In this document: positions 14,465 through 21,204 of the stretch, piece after piece
How the letters are laid out: each line of letters opens with the position of its first letter
Numbering within the stretch: the stretch's first letter is position 1
DNA from: Alphaproteobacteria bacterium
GTDB lineage: Bacteria > Pseudomonadota > Alphaproteobacteria > SHVP01
DNA: 21,204 nt
Direction: 5' to 3'
Assembly (NCBI GenBank): GCA_009694165.1
Contig: SHVP01000040.1
Span: 1-21,204, forward strand
Notes under the pieces: generated by a model
The model's input: only the letters and a program-made list of their open reading frames with translations
Told to the model about the DNA's origin: nothing
Databases searched by the model: none
Made by a program: the position numbers and the translations under genes

Positions 14465-16255
14465 ATGCCCGACGCCAGTTCGATCCGCGCCCACCGGCCC
14501 GTCATTGCCGCCACCCGCCACGCCGCTGCGTCGGGACATTACCTGGCGACCCAGGCGGCGTTCCAAATCCTGGAAGCGGGCGGGAACGCGGTCGATGCCG
14601 GGGTCGCCGGCGCCATCGCGCTCGGCGTTCTGGAAAGCGAACTAGTGAGCTTCACCGGCGTCGCGCCGATGATCTTCTACATGGCCGAGCGCGGCGAGGT
14701 CGTCACCATCGACGGCCTCGGCGTCTGGCCGCAAGCCGCAAGCTGCGAACACTTCGTCCGCAACCACGGCGGCAAGATCCCGAAGGGCATCCTGCGCAGC
14801 GTGGTTCCGGGCGCTCCCGACGCATTTTTCACGGCGCTGGAACGCTACGGCACGATGTCCTTCGCCGACGTGGCCGCCACAGCCATCCGTTTCGCGCGCG
14901 AAGGCTTTCCCATGTATCCGCTGATGAACGAACTGCTGACCAAGCAAGCCGGCGGCATCCGCGAATTGGCGGAGAACGCGCGCATCTACCTTCCGAAGGG
15001 CCAGGCGCCCGCGATCGGCGATTTGTTCGTGCAGGCCGATTACGGTGCGACCTTGCAGTACCTGGCCGATGCTGAAGCCAAAGCCGCCAAGACCGGCGGC
15101 CGCGTCGCCGGCATCGAAGCCGCCCGCGCCGCCTTCTATCGCGGCGACGTCGCTGCCGCCATCGACCGTCACCAACGCGAGAACGGCGGCCTTCTCGCCG
15201 CCTCCGACATGGCCGACTATCGCGCCCGGGTCGAACCACCGGTCAGCGTGCGCTTCGGCGATCATCAGGTGTTCGGCTGCGGTCCGTGGTGCCAAGGCCC
15301 GATGCTGCTGCAGGAGATAGCCATCCTGAAAGGCGCGAACGTGGCCGCCATGGGTCACAATTCGGCCGACTACATCCACACCATCGTCGAAACCGTGAAA
15401 CTCGCCGCCGCCGATCGCGAGCGCTATTTCGGCGATCCCCGCTTCGTCGACGTCCCGATGGGGGCTCTGCTCGACGACCGCTATGCCGAAGCCCGTTTCA
15501 AAATGATTCAGCCCGAGCGGGCTTGCCCCGACCTGCCGCCGGCTGGAACGGTCGCGGCGGATGCGGCCGCCTGGGGCCGCAGCGGCGCGTCCGGCGGCGT
15601 ACCGCGACGGGCCAACGTCTGGCGCAGCGACAGCGGCAGCGACGCCCACGTCGGCGACAAACGCGGTCTGGACACATCCTATGTCTGCGTCGTCGACCGC
15701 CACGGCAACGCGTTCTCCTGCACGCCTAGCGACGGCATGCCCGCCTCGTCCATCGTGCCCGGACTTGGAATTGGCCCATCGCAGCGCGGCTCGCAAACCT
15801 GGGCGGTGCCCGGCCACCCCTCGATGATCGAGCCGGGCAAGCGGCCGCGCCTGACCTGCAATCCGGCCCTGGCCATCGGCCGCGACGGCAAATTTGTGAT
15901 GCCCTTCGGCACGCCTGGCGCCGACATCCAAACCCAGGCCATGTTGCAGGTGTATTTGAACCTGTTCGCGTTCGGCATGAACCCGCAAGCCGCCGTCGAG
16001 GCACCACGCGTTGCGTCGATGGGCATCCCGGATTCGTTCGAGCCGCACACCTACACGCCTGGCCTGGTGAAGATCGAAGGCGGTATCGACACCGCCGTCG
16101 GCGAGACGCTCGCCCAACGCGGGCACGTCGTTGAATGGTGGCCCGAGGGCTTCTGGCAGTTCGGGTCGGTCTGCGCGATCCTCGACGACCGGGAGAACGG
16201 CACGATGCGCGCCGTGGCCGATCATCGCCGCACAGGCGCTGCCCAAGGCTGGTAA
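14465..16255 (+). CDS. Gamma-glutamyltransferase family (Ntn-hydrolase)
   Basis: A 596-residue member of the GGT family, which self-cleaves into two subunits and hydrolyses or transfers gamma-glutamyl or acyl-amide groups. The N-terminal part has HYLATQAAFQILEAGGNAVD followed by AGVAGAIALGV, the family hallmark. The processing site and nucleophile are Thr404 in LDTSYVCVVDRHGNAFSCTPSDG; most GGTs have Thr-Thr-His where this protein has Thr-Ser-Tyr. The C-terminal subunit keeps GKRPRLTCNPALAI and PFGTPGADIQTQAMLQ. No signal peptide is seen, so it is probably cytoplasmic, unlike E. coli GGT. GAGG precedes ATG 14465. An amidase follows 78 bases downstream; the two may act on related amides. Confidence 0.9.
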   Translation: MPDASSIRAHRPVIAATRHAAASGHYLATQAAFQILEAGGNAVDAGVAGAIALGVLESELVSFTGVAPMIFYMAERGEVVTIDGLGVWPQAASCEHFVRNHGGKIPKGILRSVVPGAPDAFFTALERYGTMSFADVAATAIRFAREGFPMYPLMNELLTKQAGGIRELAENARIYLPKGQAPAIGDLFVQADYGATLQYLADAEAKAAKTGGRVAGIEAARAAFYRGDVAAAIDRHQRENGGLLAASDMADYRARVEPPVSVRFGDHQVFGCGPWCQGPMLLQEIAILKGANVAAMGHNSADYIHTIVETVKLAAADRERYFGDPRFVDVPMGALLDDRYAEARFKMIQPERACPDLPPAGTVAADAAAWGRSGASGGVPRRANVWRSDSGSDAHVGDKRGLDTSYVCVVDRHGNAFSCTPSDGMPASSIVPGLGIGPSQRGSQTWAVPGHPSMIEPGKRPRLTCNPALAIGRDGKFVMPFGTPGADIQTQAMLQVYLNLFAFGMNPQAAVEAPRVASMGIPDSFEPHTYTPGLVKIEGGIDTAVGETLAQRGHVVEWWPEGFWQFGSVCAILDDRENGTMRAVADHRRTGAAQGW

Positions 16256-16333
16256 CGGACTCGTGCCGTAAGCGCCGCGCGGCGACCTCCCACTGCGACG
16301 CTCCTCACAATCCGAGGGTCGGGAGAACGTAGG

Positions 16334-17764
16334 ATGGCGACGCTTCCACCCGACCCGCTCGAGCCTGGCGGCATCCGTGAATTCGGAGAACGCCTGCGGA
16401 AAGGCGACGTCACCGCGGCCTCGGTAACCGGAGCGTATCTGGCCCGGATAGCAATCATCGACAAACGTCTCGGCGCGTTCGAGCACGTGGCTGGCGAGTC
16501 CGCGATGGCGGCCGCCCACGCAATCGATCGGCTACTGGCCGCCGGAACCGATCTCGGGCCCCTCATGGGCGTCCCCATCGCCATCAAGGACAACATTACG
16601 GTGAAGGGGATGCCGACGACGGTCGGCTCTAACCTCGACCTCACCGATCTCGTCGGACCAGAGGCACGTTTCGTTGGGATGTTGAAGCGTGCCGGCTGCG
16701 TCATTCTCGGCAAGACGAAGCTGGCCGAACTCTCCTTCGGACGAGGCGGTGTGAATCCCCAGCGCGGCACGCCCTGGAATCCGTGGGACTCCAAAGTTCA
16801 TCGGATACCCGAAGGATCGAGCAGCGGATCGGCGGCGGCGACAGCGGCCGGGCTATGCGCGTTCGCGATCGGCACCGACACCGGCGGCTCCATCCGGGCG
16901 CCGGCGGCGCATTGCGGACTGTACGGCCTCCGGCCGACGATAGGGTTGTGGCCGACCGACGGCGTGTTCGCGGTGTCACCGACGCTCGATACCGTCGGCC
17001 CCTTGACCACGTCGGCCGCCGACGCTGCCATCGTCTTCGCGGCGCTAACCGGCAAGCCAATGCCCAAGGCGCGCCCGCCGCGCGGCCTGCGCCTGGGCAA
17101 ACCGGTCGCTCACTTCTTCGACGACTTGGATCCGCTCGTCGAGAAAAGCACTGCCGCTGCGCTCGCGACATTGCGAGACGCCGGCGTGGACATCGTCGAG
17201 ATCGACGTGCCTGAAGCCGCCGAAGCATCCGGCGTGGTGATGGCAACCGCCGGCGAGTCGGCAAGCCCGTCCGCGACCTTTGCGCCGCTGGTTCCGGCCG
17301 AACTGCTCGCTGGTCTCGGGCGCGAACGCTTTCTCGCGATGCGCGGCGCCCTCGGCCTAGATGTCGGGGAACGCACCGCGGTGGGGCTCGATGTCACGGC
17401 GGACACTTATGTCCGCTTGCTGAGGCGCCACCGGGAACTCTGCCGCCTGACGCGGGAACGGATGCAGGGCTTCGACGGGTGGGTCACCCCAACTGTCCCT
17501 GTCGTCGCGCCGCCGGTTGCGGACGTCGCCGACCTTGAAGGCGGGCGGTGGTACGCCAAGATCATGGCGCGGAATACCAAGCCCGTCGGCTTGCTTGGGC
17601 TCTGTGCGTCCAGCACACCGATCCCGAGGGTCGGCTCGCCGTTACCCGTTGGGCTGCAGCTTCTCTGTCCCGGCGATCAGGATGCCGAGGCGCTTTCGAT
17701 CGCGCTTACGTTCGAGAAACTATTCGGGCTGCCGCCGCGACCCGACTTGACGGGTTTCGTGTAA
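16334..17764 (+). CDS. Amidase signature family hydrolase
   Basis: A 476-residue amidase-signature enzyme that hydrolyses carboxamides with a Ser-cisSer-Lys triad. The lysine is K85 in GVPIAIKDN, the Ser-rich loop is GSSSGSAAA (161-169), and the nucleophile is S186 in GTDTGGSIRAPA. The region GLYGLRPTIG and the ending LPVGLQLLCPGDQD are also typical. It lacks GatA-specific partners (no gatC or gatB nearby), so it is a stand-alone amidase of unknown substrate. The start at 16334 has an AGG-type site directly upstream. It is convergent with the MFS gene, with 44 bases between the stops. Confidence 0.92.
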   Translation: MATLPPDPLEPGGIREFGERLRKGDVTAASVTGAYLARIAIIDKRLGAFEHVAGESAMAAAHAIDRLLAAGTDLGPLMGVPIAIKDNITVKGMPTTVGSNLDLTDLVGPEARFVGMLKRAGCVILGKTKLAELSFGRGGVNPQRGTPWNPWDSKVHRIPEGSSSGSAAATAAGLCAFAIGTDTGGSIRAPAAHCGLYGLRPTIGLWPTDGVFAVSPTLDTVGPLTTSAADAAIVFAALTGKPMPKARPPRGLRLGKPVAHFFDDLDPLVEKSTAAALATLRDAGVDIVEIDVPEAAEASGVVMATAGESASPSATFAPLVPAELLAGLGRERFLAMRGALGLDVGERTAVGLDVTADTYVRLLRRHRELCRLTRERMQGFDGWVTPTVPVVAPPVADVADLEGGRWYAKIMARNTKPVGLLGLCASSTPIPRVGSPLPVGLQLLCPGDQDAEALSIALTFEKLFGLPPRPDLTGFV

Positions 17765-17808
17765 CGCGCCTATCCAGCCGCATTTCAAGCCGCCGCGGGC
17801 GCGGCACG

Positions 17809-19029
17809 CTACGGATCTTTCTTTATCTTCGGCAGGAACCACGCGAGCAAGCCGATCGCGGGCAGAAACGAGCAGACTTGGTAGACGGTCTCGACGCTGG
17901 TGTAGTCGGCGAGTTCGCCGAGAATGGCCGCCGCGATGCCGCCGAATCCGAAGGCCAGCCCATAGAACAGCCCGCCAATCAGTCCGGCACGGCCGGGCGC
18001 CAGCTCCATCGCGTAGATCATGATCGAGGCGAACGCGCTGGCCATGATCAAGTTGATCACGACGGTCAGCACACCGGTCCAGAACAAGTCCACGTAGGGC
18101 AGCAGGATCGTCACCGGCAGTGCGCCGATGATGGAGAACCAGATGATCTTGTCGCGGCCGATCCGGTCGCCGAGCGCGCCGCCCGCCAAGGCTCCGGCCG
18201 CCGACGAACAGAGGAAGAGGAACAGCATCAACTGCGATCCCTGCACGGACATGCCGAATTTATCGATCAGGTAGAAGGTATAGAAAGACGTAAAGCTGGC
18301 CGTGTAGGCGTTCTTCGAAAACAGCAGGACCATCAAGATCGCCAGGAGGAATGCGACTCGGCCGGTCGAAAGGGTGCTACGCGGCGCGGGCGATTCGTGA
18401 ACGGCTTTCGGGGCCGCGGCCTGTTGTTTCCGAATATGGGCAAAGCGACCGGCTGTCCACGTCATCAAGACCATGGCGATCAGGGCCGCGGCCGAGAACC
18501 AGGCGAGGCTCGTCTGCCCGCGGGGCACAATGATGAACGCCGCCAAAATCGGTCCGAGCGCGCCCCCCGCCTGCCCGCCCACTTGGAAGATTCCTTGCGC
18601 CAAGCCGAGCTGGCCGCCGGAGGCGTTGCGGGCCATGCGTGTGGCTTCGGGGTGGAAAATGGAGGAGCCAACGCCGACACAGGCGGCCGCGGCGAGCAGC
18701 AACAGATAGGTGTCCGCATAGGCTAGACCAAGGAGCCCGGCGAGCGTAAAGCCCATGCCGGCCACCATCGAGAATGGCATTGGGTGTCGATCGGTGTAAT
18801 AGCCGATGAGTGGCTGAAACAGCGACGCGGTGACCTGGAAGGTCAGCGTGATCAGCCCGATCTGGCCGAAATCGAGAGCGTAGGCGGTTTTGATGATCGG
18901 GTAGATCGCCGGAATCAGCGACTGGATCATGTCGTTCAGAAGGTGTGTGGCGCTGATCGCGATCAAGACCGACATCGCGATCGTGCGCGAGGTCGCCGTC
19001 GAGGCGTTACCGCTGTGGCCGTCCATCAT
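17809..19029 (-). CDS. fsr: MFS transporter, fosmidomycin-resistance (Fsr) type
   Basis: A 406-residue, 12-helix major facilitator protein. The N terminus ISATHLLNDMIQSLIPAIYP (about 25-44) and QIGLITLTFQVTASLFQPLIGYYTDRHP are hallmarks of the Fsr subgroup; GVGSSIFHPEATRMAR follows in helix 4-5. A basic cytoplasmic loop (KQQAAAPKAVHESPAP) separates the two halves, and the second half carries the GDRIGRDK inter-helix motif. Members export fosmidomycin or other small molecules by proton antiport, though natural substrates are mostly unknown. It is transcribed alone, convergent with the amidase. Confidence 0.92.
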   Translation of the reverse strand: MMDGHSGNASTATSRTIAMSVLIAISATHLLNDMIQSLIPAIYPIIKTAYALDFGQIGLITLTFQVTASLFQPLIGYYTDRHPMPFSMVAGMGFTLAGLLGLAYADTYLLLLAAAACVGVGSSIFHPEATRMARNASGGQLGLAQGIFQVGGQAGGALGPILAAFIIVPRGQTSLAWFSAAALIAMVLMTWTAGRFAHIRKQQAAAPKAVHESPAPRSTLSTGRVAFLLAILMVLLFSKNAYTASFTSFYTFYLIDKFGMSVQGSQLMLFLFLCSSAAGALAGGALGDRIGRDKIIWFSIIGALPVTILLPYVDLFWTGVLTVVINLIMASAFASIMIYAMELAPGRAGLIGGLFYGLAFGFGGIAAAILGELADYTSVETVYQVCSFLPAIGLLAWFLPKIKKDP

Positions 19030-19250
19030 GGTGCTATCCTAGTCTCGCAAGGGTCGAGCCCGTCCCTCGGAGGTCCGAGGCTGGTTCCGGCGGCCCTTTC
19101 TGACAGCACGGCGCCGGCGTTTCCAGTGCGAAATTAGGTGGGCAGCGCCGCGATTTTCGCGTGGTTCGCCCCTACCCACCTGAGGCCGCGCTGCCGGGGT
19201 TACCGCCGAATTCCTGGCACGGAGCCGCTACCGAGGATACTGTCACCCGC

Positions 19251-19529
19251 ATGGTCGAACGCGCCACCCTGAAAGACCGCCAATTCGTCTCGAAGCGCTT
19301 GGCGATGGTCTTCCGCATCACCTATCGAGGCCGGGCCTTTCGATGCACTTTGCCGCGACTCGTCCAAGAGGATCTCGACAGCACGAGCTACACCAGCATG
19401 GCCGAGTTCGAAGCGGCTTTCGATGCGCGCCGTGACTTGATCCTGGCAAGAACCCAGCGGGCCATCGACGCCGGCCGCGGTGCCAAGGGCGACCTGATCC
19501 TCACCCGCGATGATTTGCAGGGCGCCTAG
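19251..19529 (+). CDS. Small hypothetical protein
   Basis: From ATG 19251 the product has 92 residues; a longer in-frame version from 19161 has an N terminus of low-complexity character. The middle reads LAMVFRITYRGRAFRCTLPR and the rest is a charged helix (SMAEFEAAFDARRDLILART). No domain is recognised; the beta-rich first half vaguely recalls DUF1488-type proteins. There is no signal peptide. It precedes the small lipoprotein gene by 65 bases on the same strand. Confidence 0.5.
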   Translation: MVERATLKDRQFVSKRLAMVFRITYRGRAFRCTLPRLVQEDLDSTSYTSMAEFEAAFDARRDLILARTQRAIDAGRGAKGDLILTRDDLQGA

Positions 19530-19594
19530 TCGAACATCAATCAGACATCTTCGCCGGTTTTAGGATTTCTCACGGGACCGCCAAGGAGGAAAAG

Positions 19595-19855
19595 ATGAAT
19601 CGACGCCTGCTGTTCGTCGCGTTCGTTCTTGTCGTCACTCTCACCGCCTGCGCCACTCAGCCGCAACCGATCGGCTTCGATCCGCCCGGGTTCTGGTCCG
19701 GTCTTCTGCACGGCTTTATCGCGTGGCCGGCGCTTATCGTCAGCATCTTCACCGAGACGCGGATCTACGCGTTCCCCAATTCCGGTGGTTTGTACGACTT
19801 CGGTTACATGATCGGAATGATTGGATTGCTGGGCGGTGGCGAACGAGCCTTCTAG
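19595..19855 (+). CDS. Small predicted lipoprotein
   Basis: An 86-residue protein with a signal helix (RRLLFVAFVLVVTL) and a lipobox LTAC, so Cys19 would be lipidated and the protein anchored in the envelope. The mature part has a conserved-looking hydrophobic segment (GFWSGLLHGFIAWPALIVSI) and FTETRIYAFPNSGGLYDFGY. A very strong AGGAGG Shine-Dalgarno stands 6-7 bases before the ATG. I cannot name the family. The mature protein is mostly a membrane-spanning segment, odd for a lipoprotein. Confidence 0.75.
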   Translation: MNRRLLFVAFVLVVTLTACATQPQPIGFDPPGFWSGLLHGFIAWPALIVSIFTETRIYAFPNSGGLYDFGYMIGMIGLLGGGERAF

Positions 19856-19918
19856 CTGTGACCCCATCCCGCTGCCATTTGTCTCGCGCACCTCGGCCTC
19901 ATTCGCCATAGTCTGCCG

Positions 19919-20929
19919 ATGACCACGCTTTCCGTACTCGACCTCTCCCCCGTGCCCGAAGGCAGCGATGCCGGTCAGGCGCTCCGCAATTCCCTCGATC
20001 TCGCCCGCCACGTTGAGGCGCTCGGGTTCGGGCGCTACTGGATGGCCGAGCATCACAACATGCCGGGGATCGCCAGCGCCGCGACCGCCGTCGCCTTGGC
20101 GCATGTCGCCTCCGGGACCAAGACCATCCGGGTCGGGGCCGGCGGGGTGATGCTGCCGAATCACGCGCCGCTGGTGATCGCCGAGCAGTTCGGGACTTTG
20201 GCCGCCCTCCATCCGGGGAGGGTCGAACTCGGGCTCGGCCGCGCGCCGGGGACCGACCAGATCACGGCGCGAGCGATGCGACGGACCCTGGTCTCGGGCA
20301 CCGACGACTTCCCCCAAGATGTCCTCGAGCTGATGCACTATTTCCAGGCGCCGGAACCGAACCAGGCGATACAAGCCGTGCCGGGCGGTGGCCTCGAAGT
20401 GCCGATCTGGATTCTCGGGTCCAGCACTTATGGCGCGCGGCTCGCGGCCCTTCTCGGGCTGCCCTATGCCTTCGCGTCACACTTCGCGCCGGGCGCAATG
20501 ATGGAGGCGGCAGCGCTGTACCGGCAGCTGTTCCGTCCCTCCGCCCAGTTGGCGGCGCCCTACATAATGTTCGGCCTCAACATCGCCGCGGCCGATACCG
20601 ACGACGAAGCGCGCTTTCTGTTCTCGTCGGTCCAGCAGTCCTTCCTCAACAGCCGCCGCGGCCGGCCCAGCAAGCTGCCGCCGCCCGTCGCCGACATGGA
20701 CGGCCAGATCGACCCGCAAGGCAAAGCCATGCTCGACGACGCCCTTGCCTGCGCGATCGTCGGCGGACCAGAGACCATCCGCCGCGGCATCGAAGCGTTC
20801 GCGGCGCGAACCGGGGCCAACGAATTGATGGTGACGACGAACATGCACGACCACGCCGCTCGGCTGCGCTCGTTCAGCATCGTCGCCGAAGTGCGTGACT
20901 CCATGAAAGCTGCCGCGGGCGATGTCTAA
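19919..20929 (+). CDS. LLM-class flavin-dependent oxidoreductase
   Basis: A 336-residue luciferase-like monooxygenase with TIM-barrel fold, using reduced flavin and oxygen. Features are [20 protein letters not shown] at the N terminus, [20 protein letters not shown] (36-55), and [21 protein letters not shown] (70-90), with [16 protein letters not shown] following. These place it in the MsnO8/YhbW-like subgroup found across proteobacteria. C-terminal [20 protein letters not shown] and [10 protein letters not shown] complete the family pattern. The substrate is unknown. It is transcribed alone, 63 bases past the lipoprotein gene. Confidence 0.92.
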   Translation: MTTLSVLDLSPVPEGSDAGQALRNSLDLARHVEALGFGRYWMAEHHNMPGIASAATAVALAHVASGTKTIRVGAGGVMLPNHAPLVIAEQFGTLAALHPGRVELGLGRAPGTDQITARAMRRTLVSGTDDFPQDVLELMHYFQAPEPNQAIQAVPGGGLEVPIWILGSSTYGARLAALLGLPYAFASHFAPGAMMEAAALYRQLFRPSAQLAAPYIMFGLNIAAADTDDEARFLFSSVQQSFLNSRRGRPSKLPPPVADMDGQIDPQGKAMLDDALACAIVGGPETIRRGIEAFAARTGANELMVTTNMHDHAARLRSFSIVAEVRDSMKAAAGDV

Positions 20930-21104
20930 CGCTGGCGTGCGGTCGATTTGACCCGCGAATCGTCCAGCCTGTAGGCAGAGAAACCGTGCTATAAAGGCCA
21001 TGTCAGCCGTGACGATGGTACGGGCAAAGTTCCCCGACCGATGGCGTGCAATCCCGTTCGAATGGGCCAAGGTCCGGGGTCATCTCTAGCCAACCCTAGA
21101 CGAA

Positions 21105-21204
21105 ATGGGGAGCTACACCCCTCGCTCGCGCCCTATCAGCCTCAATACCGAGATGGTTACAAAGCTTAGAGACTTCCTCGAATACGAAGAGGGACGGTTT
21201 GGCC
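21105..21204 (+). CDS. Possible start of a gene cut by the window edge
   Basis: From ATG 21105 the frame is open to the end of the window (33 codons): GSYTPRSRPISLNTEMVTKL followed by RDFLEYEEGRFG. No Shine-Dalgarno is obvious. The amino-acid make-up looks protein-like but no family is recognised. The preceding stretch 20930-21104 holds nothing else that I can support. Confidence 0.28.
   Translation, partial: MGSYTPRSRPISLNTEMVTKLRDFLEYEEGRFG

Noticed and set aside
14642..16519. Long minus-strand open frame opposite the GGT gene
   Set aside because: It is a GC-driven shadow: the plus strand encodes a full GGT, and the minus product has no recognisable domain.

Overview
The window looks like chromosomal DNA of a GC-rich alphaproteobacterium. 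The gene families and codon use fit that group: OpgH-type glucosyltransferase, CueR-type regulator, fosmidomycin-resistance-type transporter, and a selA-selB-tRNA(Sec) gene order. Most genes are intact and ordinary. Two regions stand out.

Region 1 (341-5621) holds two convergent operons. On the plus strand are a GTP cyclohydrolase II (ribA type), a stand-alone RibD reductase domain and a cytochrome b561. On the minus strand are an MDR dehydrogenase, a PTPS/QueD-like protein, a family-4 glycosyltransferase and a SAM methyltransferase. The content suggests a GTP-derived, glycosylated and methylated pyrimidine, pteridine or flavin-like metabolite. The PTPS homologue has lost most catalytic residues. 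A divergent OpgH-like glucosyltransferase follows (5717-7483), then a small HNH-like protein, a possible GST relic, and a KstD-like FAD oxidoreductase (8192-9907).

Region 2 (9917-14305) is a decayed selenocysteine locus and is the main discovery. A UGSC-family selenoprotein gene (13784-14305) keeps its in-frame TGA (codon 94, followed by Gly-Ser-Cys), a strong Shine-Dalgarno site and a well-formed bacterial SECIS hairpin, but carries an in-frame TAG at codon 128. Divergent from it, on the minus strand, are a 55-residue piece of SelA with its PLP lysine, the C-terminal winged helices of SelB, and the 5' part of tRNA(Sec) with anticodon TCA. The 3' part of a tRNA(Sec) lies 3 kb away at 9917-9950, against a relic of a tyrosine integrase. 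Between the two tRNA pieces are a Tat-exported multicopper oxidase, CueR, and two truncated genes. The picture is an integrative element in selC plus deletions that removed most of selA and selB, leaving a stranded selenoprotein gene.

Region 3 (14465-20929) holds a gamma-glutamyltransferase, an amidase, a convergent fosmidomycin-resistance-type MFS transporter, a small hypothetical protein, a small lipoprotein, and a luciferase-like flavin monooxygenase. The last 275 bases hold at most the start of one further gene.
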